Shown piece after piece: positions 52,430 through 60,783 of a stretch of DNA of 64,000 nucleotides. The notes beneath the pieces are model-generated. The model saw only the letters and a list, made by a program, of their open reading frames with translations. It searched no databases and was not told the origin of the DNA. Position 1 is the stretch's first letter; each line of letters starts with the position of its first letter. The stretch is from NCBI RefSeq assembly GCF_902703175.1, contig NZ_CACRYJ010000004.1, positions 62,001 to 126,000 of the forward strand. Reading direction: 5' to 3'. Made by a program: the position numbers and the translations under genes. Origin of the DNA: Occultella aeris. Lineage in GTDB: Bacteria > Actinomycetota > Actinomycetes > Actinomycetales > Beutenbergiaceae.

Positions 52430-52705
52430 TCAGCCCCCGCCCAGGAGCCCGGGGATCGAGTCGAAGAGGCCCGTGGTGAAGGTGGTCAGCTCGGCGATCA
52501 TCCAGTGCCCGCAGACCAGGAGGGCGACCGCCACCGCGGCGGCCTTGGGCACGAACGAGAGAGTGATCTCCTGGATCTGCGTCATCGACTGCAGCAGGGA
52601 GATCCCGAACCCGACCACCAGGGCGGTGATGAGGATCGGGAGGCAGAGCTTCGCGGCGAGGATGAGCGCGTCCACCGCGATGTCCAGGACGGCCGAGGTG
52701 TCCAC
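52430..52705 (-). CDS. fliQ: Flagellar export protein FliQ
   Basis: FliQ is the small two-helix subunit of the FliPQR core. The 91-residue protein has two membrane hairpin segments and the family pattern LPILITALVVGFGISLLQSMTQIQEITLSFVPK, of which TQIQEITLSFVPK is most characteristic. GTG 52705 is the start, 1 bp after the fliP stop. Confidence 0.96.
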   Translation of the reverse strand: MDTSAVLDIAVDALILAAKLCLPILITALVVGFGISLLQSMTQIQEITLSFVPKAAAVAVALLVCGHWMIAELTTFTTGLFDSIPGLLGGG

Positions 52706-52706
52706 G

Positions 52707-53579
52707 TCAGGTCACCTGGTAGGAGGACACCAGGGCCGTGATGATCAGGCCCCAGCCGTCCACGAGGATGAAGAGCAGAAGCTTGAACGGCAGCGAGATC
52801 ATGACCGGCGGCAGCATCATCATGCCCATGCTCATCAGGGCCGCCGACGTGACCAGGTCGATGATCAGGAACGGCACGAAGATGACGAACGCGATGATGA
52901 ACGCGGCCCGCAGCTCCGAGATCATGAAGGCTGGCACGAGCGTGGTGAGCGGCACCATCGCGGTGGTCTCCGGGTTCTCGGCACCGGCGGCCCGGGTCAT
53001 CAGCGCGAGGTCCTCCTCGCGGGTGTGGGCGAGCATGAACTCGCGCAGCGGGCCCGAACCGACGTCGAAGGCGTCGCTGACCAGGATGTCCCCGGCGAGG
53101 TAGGGCTGCAGCGCGACGTCGTTGATCTCGCTCAGCACCGGAGCCATGATGAACAGGGACAGGAACAGGGCCAACCCGGCCAGCACCTGGTTCGGCGGCA
53201 CCGTGGTCAGCCCGAGCGCGTTCCGGGTCATCGCCAGCACCACGAAGATCTTCGTGAACGACGTCATCATGAGCAGCAGCGACGGCGCGACGGCCAGCAC
53301 CGTGACCGCGAGCAGCGTGACGATCGCGCCGTTCGGTGCGTCGTTCGGGCCGTTGATGGACACCGAGACGCCGCCCGCGGGATCGCTCGTGTCGTCGGGA
53401 CCGCTCGGCCCGGCGGGCGCGGTGGGCGCGGTCGGATCCGGGGGTTGGGCGGTGTCGGCGTGCGCGGTGCCGCCGAACAGGACCGACACCAACACGGTCA
53501 AGGTGACGGCGGCGAGCAGGATCAGGACGAGCCGACGCACCCGTGCGGCGCCGCTCATGGCGTCGGCGGCGGTGTTCAC
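52707..53579 (-). CDS. fliP: Flagellar export protein FliP
   Basis: FliP forms most of the export core pore. The 290-residue protein has a cleavable N-terminal signal (to about residue 42), then a Pro/Gly-rich linker longer than usual, then the core: SFTKIFVVLAMTRNALGL, QVLAGLALFLSLFIMAPV and FMISELRAAFIIAFVIFVPFLIIDLV. The end MLPPVMISLPFKLLLFILVDGW is the family signature. GTG 53579 overlaps the fliO stop by 4 nt. Confidence 0.97.
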   Translation of the reverse strand: MNTAADAMSGAARVRRLVLILLAAVTLTVLVSVLFGGTAHADTAQPPDPTAPTAPAGPSGPDDTSDPAGGVSVSINGPNDAPNGAIVTLLAVTVLAVAPSLLLMMTSFTKIFVVLAMTRNALGLTTVPPNQVLAGLALFLSLFIMAPVLSEINDVALQPYLAGDILVSDAFDVGSGPLREFMLAHTREEDLALMTRAAGAENPETTAMVPLTTLVPAFMISELRAAFIIAFVIFVPFLIIDLVTSAALMSMGMMMLPPVMISLPFKLLLFILVDGWGLIITALVSSYQVT

Positions 53580-53998
53580 GCGGCCCGATTCCTACCGGTG
53601 ACCGCCGCGGCGGCCGCCTTCCAGGTGCCGGCGTCCAGCAGGGAGCCCGCGGCCCAGCCCTTCGCCGGCTCGAGGGCGTTCACCGGCAGCAGGGTGGGCT
53701 CGTCCGCGGCGTCGTCCGCGGCGCGGGCCAGGGACGCCTCGAACACCGGCTGCGCGGGTGCGTCGGTTGTGTGCAGGACGCTGACCTGGTGTTCGGTGAC
53801 GCCGAGCAGGAATCGGCTGCCGGCGGTCTCCAACAGGACCACCTGGGCCTTGCCGCCGAGGTTCTGGCGAGCCACGACCTGCAACTCGCCGTGGCGCCGG
53901 GTCCGGGCCCGGCCGAGTCGGCGCTGGGCGAACCACATCAGACCCAGCACGCAGGCGAGGGAGAGCGCCACCCGCAGGGCGAGCAGGAGGGAGTCCAT
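53576..53998 (-). CDS. fliO: FliO-like flagellar biosynthesis protein
   Basis: FliO is a poorly conserved helper for FliP assembly. The 140-residue protein has one N-terminal membrane segment (about 5-25) and a cytosolic part with the FliO pattern VVARQNLGGKAQVVLLETAGSRFLLGVTEHQVSVL. Identification rests on this and on its place between fliN and fliP. It overlaps fliN by 1 nt (TGATG) and fliP by 4 nt. Confidence 0.9.
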   Translation of the reverse strand: MDSLLLALRVALSLACVLGLMWFAQRRLGRARTRRHGELQVVARQNLGGKAQVVLLETAGSRFLLGVTEHQVSVLHTTDAPAQPVFEASLARAADDAADEPTLLPVNALEPAKGWAAGSLLDAGTWKAAAAAVTGRNRAA

Positions 53999-54690
53999 CA
54001 GTGCGCCTCGGTCGCGTCCAGGATCTGGGTGACGCGGATCGCGTAGTCCTGGTCGACCACGACGACCTCGCCGTGCGCGATCAGCCGGCCGTTCAGGAGC
54101 AGATCGGCCGGCGCACCGGCGGACCGGTCGAGCTCGATGACACCGCCGGGCTCCAGGTCCAGCACGTCCCGCACGCTCATTCGGGTGCGGCCGATCTCCA
54201 CGGTGAGGGTCATCTCCACGTCGTTGATCCGGCCGATACGCCCCGGGCGCGAGTTCGCCGCGTCGACGGTGCCCGGGCGGGCGGGCTGGCGGGCGTTCGG
54301 GCGGAGCCGGATCGCGAACCAGCCGAGCGTGCGCCCGTCCGGGGCGTTCAGGTCGTACACCACGACGTCCGGGGCGGCGAGCAGGTCGGCGGCGTCGCCC
54401 TCGGTGACGTCGGAGAGGATCCCGGCACCGAGGGTGGCGGTCGCGGCTTCGAGCGCTGGGCGCAGCACGTCCGCGCCAGAGACCACGCCGTCCGTGGGTA
54501 GCTCGTCGGTGAGGACGAGTGCCACATCGGCGGAGGTGGCACCAACGAACGAGGCCAGGTACGCGGTGGCGGCGCCGTCTGCGGCAAGGTCGTCGGGCCG
54601 GATCTCGACTCCGGACACGGGCATCGGCAGTAGCGCGGTCAGGGCCGCGGCGGCGTCGAGGGTTGCGGTGGGTGCGGTGGTGGTGCTCAT
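53998..54690 (-). CDS. fliN: Flagellar switch protein FliN with N-terminal extension
   Basis: FliN is part of the C-ring that sets motor direction. The C-terminal 80 residues are the SpoA domain (NDVEMTLTVEIGRTRMSVRDVLDLEPGGVIELDRSAG). The protein is 230 residues, with about 140 extra N-terminal residues that look CheC/CheX-like, as in FliY of firmicutes. FliY binds or dephosphorylates CheY-P; whether this domain does so cannot be seen, as the CheC active-site motif is not obvious. It overlaps fliM by 4 nt. Confidence 0.93.
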   Translation of the reverse strand: MSTTTAPTATLDAAAALTALLPMPVSGVEIRPDDLAADGAATAYLASFVGATSADVALVLTDELPTDGVVSGADVLRPALEAATATLGAGILSDVTEGDAADLLAAPDVVVYDLNAPDGRTLGWFAIRLRPNARQPARPGTVDAANSRPGRIGRINDVEMTLTVEIGRTRMSVRDVLDLEPGGVIELDRSAGAPADLLLNGRLIAHGEVVVVDQDYAIRVTQILDATEAH

Positions 54691-55592
54691 CGGTTGGACT
54701 CCTCGGTGGTGACGATGACGCAGGCCAACCTGGAACCGGTCGACCCGACGGCGGCGGTGGCGAGCACCCGATCGTCGACGGCCACGTCCAGGGGACGCGT
54801 TCGTGGGTGGGGGACGGGGATCAGGTCACCGACGGCGAGGTCCAGGATCTGCGCCGGCCGCACCGGCACGGGTGCGAGCCGGACGGACACCTCCAGGGGC
54901 ACCAGCTCCAGCGCTCCGGCGATCGGGTTGCCGGAGTGCTCCCCGACGCTGGGGACGGACCCGCCGAGCTGGGGCAGCAGGGCCGCGGCGGGCAGCGCCA
55001 GCGTGGCCGGGCAGCTGCGGTCACCGAACGTGACCGTGAAAGCCGCCACGACCATCGGTTCGTTCGGCCCGGCGGCCTGGGCGAACTGGGCGTTGAAGCG
55101 GAGCGAGCGCACCACCGGGGCGACGGTGAGCAGGTCGCCGAGCGAGTACCGCAGATCCTCGACGGCGTCACTCATCAGCCGGCGTACCAGGTTCTGTTCC
55201 AGCGCGGTCAGTTCCCGGTCGGCGTCGGGGGCCTGCTCCGCGGTGGCGCCGAGCATGTGCCCGATCCAGGTGAGCGCCGCACCGGCCGGGAACTGGACCA
55301 CCGCGCGCGGCGCCTCCCCGGGCAGCTCCAGGAGCACCATCGTGGTCAACGTGGGCACGCCGGCGGTGTAGTCGTCGTAGGTCTGCAGGCGGACCTGGTC
55401 GAGCGCCACGCGGGACCGTACCCGGACTTTCGCGGTGAGTTGCGTCCCCCACTGCCGGGCGAACGTCTCGAACGCGAGCTCCAGGGTCCGCGACTGTTCC
55501 CTGGCCAGCGCCGTCGGTCGTCGGAAGTCATACACCACGGGCTCCTGTGGTGTGGAGGATGGGGCGCCTGAGCGCGTGTCTACCGCCGTCAC
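54687..55592 (-). CDS. fliM: Flagellar switch protein FliM lacking the usual CheY-binding N-terminus
   Basis: FliM links the C-ring to FliG. The 301-residue protein has the FliM core: YDFRRPTALAREQSRTLELAFETFARQWGTQL, GHMLGATAE in the middle domain and a C-terminal SpoA-like end (RPAQILDLAVGDLIPVPHP). The N-terminal LSQ-x-EID-LL peptide that binds phosphorylated CheY in other bacteria is absent. GTG 55592 is used; the second of two adjacent GTGs at 55538 and 55535 has AGGAG just upstream and may be the true start. No fliL is found between motB and fliM. Confidence 0.93.
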   Translation of the reverse strand: MTAVDTRSGAPSSTPQEPVVYDFRRPTALAREQSRTLELAFETFARQWGTQLTAKVRVRSRVALDQVRLQTYDDYTAGVPTLTTMVLLELPGEAPRAVVQFPAGAALTWIGHMLGATAEQAPDADRELTALEQNLVRRLMSDAVEDLRYSLGDLLTVAPVVRSLRFNAQFAQAAGPNEPMVVAAFTVTFGDRSCPATLALPAAALLPQLGGSVPSVGEHSGNPIAGALELVPLEVSVRLAPVPVRPAQILDLAVGDLIPVPHPRTRPLDVAVDDRVLATAAVGSTGSRLACVIVTTEESNR

Positions 55593-55656
55593 AAGGCTGA
55601 CTGTCGTCGGCGAAGGTGCCGATGTAAGCGATTCGTGTATAGACGTTGGTGGATGT

Positions 55657-56472
55657 TCAGGATTCCTGTGAGAGTAGTTCCGGCAGCAACTGGCGCACGG
55701 ACTCCGGTGCGTCCGAGAGCACCACGATGTCGACCCGGCGGTTCATCGCCAGGGCGTCGGGGTCGGTGCCGGCTGCCAGGGGACGGGAGTCGCCGAACCC
55801 GACCGCCGCTATCCGCTCCGGGCCGATGCCGCCGGTGGCGATCAGGTGCCGGACCACCTGGGTGGCGCGGCCGGAGGAGAGTTCCCAGTTCGTCGGGAAC
55901 GGGTAGGTACCGGTGCGGTGGTCGGCGTGCCCCTCAACGGAGACGTCGTACCCGGAGGCCACCACGGCGGGGGTGATCGCGTCCAGGACCTGTTCGGCCC
56001 GGTCGGTCAGATCGGCCCGGTTGGGCTCGAAGAACATCTCGGAGGTGACCAGACCGATCGTCAAGCCCCGCTGGTCAAGGGTGAGGCGGGCCGCGCCGGC
56101 GAGCCCGTTGGCCGCGAGCGCCGCCTCGACCTCGTCCCGGAGCTGCTCCAGGGAGGCGAGTTCCAGCGCGGCCCGCTCGGCGTCCGTCTCCGGCTGCGGT
56201 GTGGGCCCCACCTCGGGCATCTGTTCGGGGGGGACCACCACGCCCTCGGTGACGTCGAGCCGGCCGAGGTCGGTCTGACCGAAGCCGGAGGAGAGCGCGT
56301 TGCGCAGCTCGTCGTACTTGCCCTGGTCGACGCTCGAGATCGCGAACATCACGATGAACAGCGCCATCAGGACGGTGATCATGTCCGAGTAGGAGACCAG
56401 CCAGCGTTCGTCGCCGCCCTCCTCGCCGTGGGCGGCGTGGCCCCGCCGGGAGCGGCTGCGGGCTCGGCTCAC
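55657..56472 (-). CDS. motB: Flagellar stator protein MotB
   Basis: MotB anchors the stator to peptidoglycan and carries the proton-binding aspartate. The 271-residue protein has one membrane helix with SYSDMITVLMALFIVMFA, where Asp30 is the proton site, and a C-terminal OmpA-like domain (about 140-260) with VEGHADHRTG, GFGDSRPLA and NRRVDIVV, which binds peptidoglycan. GTG 56472 overlaps the motA stop by 4 nt. Asp-type with the residues seen suggests a proton rather than sodium motor; this is weak inference. Confidence 0.95.
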   Translation of the reverse strand: MSRARSRSRRGHAAHGEEGGDERWLVSYSDMITVLMALFIVMFAISSVDQGKYDELRNALSSGFGQTDLGRLDVTEGVVVPPEQMPEVGPTPQPETDAERAALELASLEQLRDEVEAALAANGLAGAARLTLDQRGLTIGLVTSEMFFEPNRADLTDRAEQVLDAITPAVVASGYDVSVEGHADHRTGTYPFPTNWELSSGRATQVVRHLIATGGIGPERIAAVGFGDSRPLAAGTDPDALAMNRRVDIVVLSDAPESVRQLLPELLSQES

Positions 56473-57242
56473 GCCGCCTTCTCCTTCTCCTGCGGGAGGT
56501 CGTCCGGGACGAGCGCACGGAGCCGCTCGTCCAGGGCGCGGGTCTGCAGCCCACCCTGCACGGCGAGCGCACCCTCGATGACGAGCGTCATCCGGTCGCA
56601 CTCGAGATCGGACAGGCGCTTGAGCCGGTTCGAGATCGGCAGCCAGAGGAAGTTCGCGGTCATCACGCCCCAGAGCGTCGCCACGAACGCCGCCGCGATC
56701 GACGGGCCGAGGGTGGCCGGCTCGGACAGGTACTCGAGCACGTGCACCAGCGAGACGACCGTCCCGACGATTCCGATGGTGGGGGCGTAGCCACCCATGT
56801 CGGAGTAGAACTTGGCGACCTGCCGGTCCCGACCGGACTTGGTGTCGAGCTTGTCCTCGAGGAGCTGGCGCAGCTCCTCGGAGTCCATGCCGTCCACGAT
56901 CGCCTGGAACGCCTCCCGAAGGAACGGGTCGTCGACCTCCTCGAGCATGCTCTCCATGGAGAGCAGCCCGTCGTTGCGGGCCTTCTCGGACAGTTCCACC
57001 AGCGTGCTGATCGTCCGGGTCGGCGGCACCGGCTTGCCTCGGAACGCCTTGCCCGCACCCTTCAGGGCGCGGCCGGCGTCGGCAAGTGTGCCCCCGGCGA
57101 TCGCCACACAGATGGTGGCACCCACCACGAGCAGGATCGGCGCCGGCAGCAGTAACGACGTGAGGCTCGCACCCTCCAGCGTGACCATGCCCACCAGGGC
57201 ACCGAACGCGAGGAGGATTCCGATCAGCGTTGCGGGGTCCAC
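56469..57242 (-). CDS. motA: Flagellar stator protein MotA
   Basis: MotA forms the ion channel with MotB and turns the rotor. The 257-residue protein has four membrane segments (N-terminal pair, then the pair after residue 145: GGYAPTIGIVGTVVSLVHVLEYL and IAAAFVATLWGVMTANFLWLPI). The cytosolic loop carries the charged residues that meet FliG. GTG 57242 has AAGGAGGATC 4-10 nt upstream, the best ribosome site in the operon, and overlaps flbD by 19 nt. Confidence 0.95.
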   Translation of the reverse strand: MDPATLIGILLAFGALVGMVTLEGASLTSLLLPAPILLVVGATICVAIAGGTLADAGRALKGAGKAFRGKPVPPTRTISTLVELSEKARNDGLLSMESMLEEVDDPFLREAFQAIVDGMDSEELRQLLEDKLDTKSGRDRQVAKFYSDMGGYAPTIGIVGTVVSLVHVLEYLSEPATLGPSIAAAFVATLWGVMTANFLWLPISNRLKRLSDLECDRMTLVIEGALAVQGGLQTRALDERLRALVPDDLPQEKEKAA

Positions 57243-57541
57243 GTCGGATCCTCCTTCTGACGGGGTCGCAGAGGCACGGGCGCCGACGGGCCCGTGGCCA
57301 CGGCGGGCGGCACCAGACCGAACTGCGTCCGGTCGGTGGTGATGGGCAGGTCCCGCGCCCGGGAGACGACGGCGGCCCGGAAGTCGATGATCCGGTCCAG
57401 GACCACGTCGAGCGCCTCGGCAACCACGTGCTTGGAACCGTCCACGAGGATGAGCGTGGTGTCCGGGGTGGCGTGCATGCGTTCGACCAGGTCCGGGTTG
57501 ATCGCGAAGGCGGTGCCGTTCAGGCGCGTGAGGATGATCAT
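57224..57541 (-). CDS. flbD: FlbD-family small protein
   Basis: FlbD-family proteins are small, of unknown role, and usually sit between flgE and motA. The 105-residue protein starts MIILTRLNGTAFAINPDLVERMHATPDTTLILVDG, the family pattern, followed by an unusual Pro/Arg-rich tail. It overlaps motA by 19 nt, so motA translation is probably coupled to it. Confidence 0.9.
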   Translation of the reverse strand: MIILTRLNGTAFAINPDLVERMHATPDTTLILVDGSKHVVAEALDVVLDRIIDFRAAVVSRARDLPITTDRTQFGLVPPAVATGPSAPVPLRPRQKEDPTWTPQR

Positions 57542-57646
57542 GGGAGGCTCGTTCTAGGGTGCGGGCAGGGCCCGATCGGGCCTCGTTGGTCACTGTCGGC
57601 CGGTGGGCGGGCCGGGTAAGGGCGGGCCCGCCCCCGACCGGTCGGA

Positions 57647-58822
57647 TCAGCGCTTGAGGTTGACGAGTTCCTCGAGGACCTGGTCGGAGGTGGTGATGAT
57701 CCGCGAGTTCGCCTGGAAGCCACGTTGGGCCACGATCAGGTTCGTGAACTCCTGGGACAGGTCCACGTTCGACATCTCCACGGCACCGCCGATGAGCTGG
57801 CCGAGGCCGTTCGACGCCGCGGTCCCGACCTCCGCGGCCCCGGAGTTGGCGGACGCCCGGTAGAGCGAGCCGCCGGCCTTCTCCAGGCCGGCCGGGTTCG
57901 TGAAGCCGGCCAGGGCGATGCGGCCGATGGCCTCCTTCACCCCGTTCGAGAACGACCCGATCAGGGTGCCGTCGGGGGACAGCGTGAACGACTCGAGCTC
58001 GCCCACGCCACGGCCGTCGACGTCGGTCACCTCGACCGAGCTGAGGTCGGCGTAGCCGGTCACGCCGGCGAGGTCCACGCTCACGCCGCCGACGGTGAGG
58101 GCGCCGCCGCCGGTGAGCCGGCCGTCGGTGAACGTGAGTGCCTGTGCGGGCGCGGTTGCGGCGCCGTCCGACCCGGCCACGGTCCAGCCCCCGGCGGTGG
58201 AGAACTCGAACGTCAGGGACAGCCGACGGGTGCCGCCGAGCGCGTCGTGGACCTCGACGTCCCGAACCAGCTGGGTCCCGTCCTCGGCATCGGCCGGGAG
58301 GTTGCCGCCGACGGTCGCCGTGGTGGTGGCCTCCGCCGACGCGAGGGCACCGACCGGGAGGGTGATGTCGGTGAGCGGACCGGTCGGGTTGACCTGGCCG
58401 TTCACGGCGGCCCAGCCACGCACGAACGAACCGTCCGTCGTGACCAGCCGGCCCGCGCCGTCGAAGTCGAAGGCGCCGGCGCGGGTGTACAGGGTCTCGT
58501 TGCCCTTGCGGACCACGAAGAACCCGTCGCCGGCGATCATCATGTCGGAGGCCCGCCCGGTCGACTGCGCCGCACCCTGGGTGAAGGTGGTGGAGATCCC
58601 GGCGACCTGGACGCCGAGGCCGATCTGGGCCGGGTTCGTGCCGCCCGCCCCGGCCTGCGGGCCGGCGGAGTTCTGCACCATCTGGGACAGCGTGTCCTGG
58701 AACCGGATCGTGCCCGCCTTGAAGCCTGTGGTGTTCACATTCGCGATGTTGTTGCCGGTGACGTCCAGCATCTGCTGGTGGGCGCGCAGCCCGGTGATAC
58801 CGGAGGTGAGTGAGCGCAGCAT
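57647..58822 (-). CDS. flgE: Flagellar hook protein FlgE
   Basis: FlgE polymerises into the hook. The 391-residue protein starts with the rod/hook helix MLRSLTSGITGLRAHQQMLD and NNIANVNTTGFK, has a beta-rich middle with DALGGTRRLSLTFEF, and ends with the matching helix (EFTNLIVAQRGFQANSRIIT ... LVNLKR). The conserved NNIANVNTTG is the family hallmark. AAAGG lies upstream of ATG 58822. flgD is 34 bp upstream. Confidence 0.97.
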   Translation of the reverse strand: MLRSLTSGITGLRAHQQMLDVTGNNIANVNTTGFKAGTIRFQDTLSQMVQNSAGPQAGAGGTNPAQIGLGVQVAGISTTFTQGAAQSTGRASDMMIAGDGFFVVRKGNETLYTRAGAFDFDGAGRLVTTDGSFVRGWAAVNGQVNPTGPLTDITLPVGALASAEATTTATVGGNLPADAEDGTQLVRDVEVHDALGGTRRLSLTFEFSTAGGWTVAGSDGAATAPAQALTFTDGRLTGGGALTVGGVSVDLAGVTGYADLSSVEVTDVDGRGVGELESFTLSPDGTLIGSFSNGVKEAIGRIALAGFTNPAGLEKAGGSLYRASANSGAAEVGTAASNGLGQLIGGAVEMSNVDLSQEFTNLIVAQRGFQANSRIITTSDQVLEELVNLKR

Positions 58823-58856
58823 GGGTCTGCCTTTCGGTTGTCGAAGAGGGGGTGGG

Positions 58857-59276
58857 TCAGGAGTCGGTCGTCGCGGTGACGCCGCTGACGGCGTCGAGGG
58901 TCACGTGTTCGGTGCCGACGGTCACCGTCGGTACCTGGTCGGCGTAGGAGACGGCGCTCGCGATACCGGTGTGGGCCGCGCCGTCCGCGTCGAGGTAGCT
59001 GACCTCGCGGCCGAGGAGATCGGCGGCGGCGGAACGCATCTGCAAGGAGAAGGACTCCTCGGTCAGGCGCGCCAGCGACGTGAGCTGCTCCATGCTGGCC
59101 AGCTGCGTGGTCTGGGCGATCATCTGAGTGGTGTCCATCGGTGAGGACGGGTCCTGGTTGCGCAGCTGGGTGACCAGAAGCTCGAGGAACACCTCGGAGT
59201 CGAGGGTCTGCTTCGGTGCGGCCGGGGTGACCGGCTCCTGCGCGGCGGCGGCGGCACCGATCGGTGGGATGGGCAT
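58857..59276 (-). CDS. flgD: Flagellar hook cap protein FlgD (short form)
   Basis: FlgD caps the growing hook. The 139-residue protein has the N-terminal core LDSEVFLELLVTQLRNQDPSSPMDTTQMIAQTTQLASMEQL, which is the family signature, and one short C-terminal beta segment. It lacks the second FlgD domain found in enterics, as do other actinobacterial forms. ATG 59276 has AAGGAG 5 nt upstream; the longer open frame would run into fliK. Confidence 0.95.
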   Translation of the reverse strand: MPIPPIGAAAAAQEPVTPAAPKQTLDSEVFLELLVTQLRNQDPSSPMDTTQMIAQTTQLASMEQLTSLARLTEESFSLQMRSAAADLLGREVSYLDADGAAHTGIASAVSYADQVPTVTVGTEHVTLDAVSGVTATTDS

Positions 59277-59292
59277 GGGGTCTCCTTGGAGT

Positions 59293-60783
59293 TCAGAGCA
59301 GGACGTCGAGGGCTGTGGCTCCGCCGGGGCGGTCGGCCGGCCGGCCGGCGTCCGGAACCCACGGAGCGTGGTCGGCACCTTCGGTGCGGCCGATGGCGGA
59401 AGCCTCGGAGTGGCCGGCGCCGGGGCCGCGATGGTGGGCGTCGTCGCCGTCGGACCCGGCCCTGGTGGCCGAACCCGGCTGGTCCCGGGGGCCGGAGTCC
59501 AGATCCAGCGTGGCGTTCAGGCCGCCGGCGGCGAGGTCCCGGCGAAGGTCCGGCAGGATCGCACGGAGCGCTTCCCGGCCGGCGTCCGGGGTCTGCAGCT
59601 CGATCCGGACGCCGTCGGCGGTGATGAGTGCCCGCACGGCGATCGGTCCGAGGTGGTCCGGGGTGACGTTGATGGTGAGCGTGTGCTGCCCTGCCGGTGT
59701 CGAGCGCAGGGTGAGCAGACCATCGAGCAGGGTCGCTGCAGCCGGCCATGGTGACGCGGACGGCCCGACGGCGGCCGGCGCCGTCGCGGTCACGGGCACG
59801 TTCGGCGCCGGTGCGGTCAGGGGCGCGGTAAGGGTGGGGGACGGCGAGGCGTCCGGGCCGGCGGTGGGTGCACTGCCACTGGGGGCCGTGGCGACGGAGG
59901 GTGCGCCCCCGGTGACACCGTCCGAACCGGCCGGCACCCACCGGCCCGGTCCCGCGGTCGCCGGGTCAGACGGGGTTCCCGGAACTGCGGCGGGTTGTCC
60001 GGTGGTCGGGTTCGGCGAGGCGGCGTCGGCGCCTGCGATGCCTGGCTCGGTGGCGCCGGCAAGTGGGCCGGCGGCGCCGGCCGCGGTGAGGGCGTCCGGT
60101 GCGGTGACGACGCCGTGCAACGAGGCGGCGCGCTGCGACGAGGCGGCACCCGCCGCACCGGTCGTGCCCACTGCGCCGAGGGCGCCCGGTGTGCCCGGGG
60201 CGCCTGCAGGGCTCGGCGCGGCGGGCATGCCAGCAGCGGGGTCCTCGGCTGACGGTGCACCGGCGAGACCGGCCGACATGACGTAGCCGTCCGAACCAGC
60301 CGGACCGCCGCCCGCGTTCGGGGCGAGCGCCGTACCGTCGGGGTCCGTCGGGCCCCCGAACCCGACGCCGGCGGCCACGCCGTCCACAATGGCGGCCGCG
60401 CCGCCGGGCACCGCGGCCGAAGTCGGTACGCCCGGTGTCGTCCCGAGCGCCGTGACCGGGTCGGTTCCGGCTCCGGCTCCGGGTCCGGTGGGCTCCGGCC
60501 GGTCGCCGGGACGGTCGGCTGCGGCCTCGGATGGGCCGGACCGGGTCGGGTTCGGCCGCGATCCGGGCCTGGCCGCGGGGGTGTCGCGGGACTCGGCGCC
60601 GCCGGTGCCCGCCGCGGACCGGTCGGTCGGGCGCGCGTTCCTGGGCTCGTGCGATGCGCCGGTGTGGGCGGACAGCACCTCCTGGAACGCCGGACCGGAC
60701 CGGTCCGTTCGTAGGTGGGCGGGGCCGGGTCCGGTCGACGGTCCGAGGGTCCGCGTCGTCGAGGGGAAGGTCGGTGCGCTCAT
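59293..60783 (-). CDS. fliK: Flagellar hook-length control protein FliK
   Basis: FliK measures the hook and triggers FlhB switching. The 496-residue protein is mostly a low-complexity Ala/Pro/Gly/Thr region (about 40-370) and ends in a conserved hook-type domain with TPAGQHTLTINVTPDHLGPIAVRALI and LRRDLAAGGLNATLDLDSGP. The ruler region has no fixed sequence. The start overlaps the NlpC/P60 gene stop by 4 nt (ATGA). Low-complexity sequence makes the exact start and length less certain. Confidence 0.9.
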   Translation of the reverse strand: MSAPTFPSTTRTLGPSTGPGPAHLRTDRSGPAFQEVLSAHTGASHEPRNARPTDRSAAGTGGAESRDTPAARPGSRPNPTRSGPSEAAADRPGDRPEPTGPGAGAGTDPVTALGTTPGVPTSAAVPGGAAAIVDGVAAGVGFGGPTDPDGTALAPNAGGGPAGSDGYVMSAGLAGAPSAEDPAAGMPAAPSPAGAPGTPGALGAVGTTGAAGAASSQRAASLHGVVTAPDALTAAGAAGPLAGATEPGIAGADAASPNPTTGQPAAVPGTPSDPATAGPGRWVPAGSDGVTGGAPSVATAPSGSAPTAGPDASPSPTLTAPLTAPAPNVPVTATAPAAVGPSASPWPAAATLLDGLLTLRSTPAGQHTLTINVTPDHLGPIAVRALITADGVRIELQTPDAGREALRAILPDLRRDLAAGGLNATLDLDSGPRDQPGSATRAGSDGDDAHHRGPGAGHSEASAIGRTEGADHAPWVPDAGRPADRPGGATALDVLL

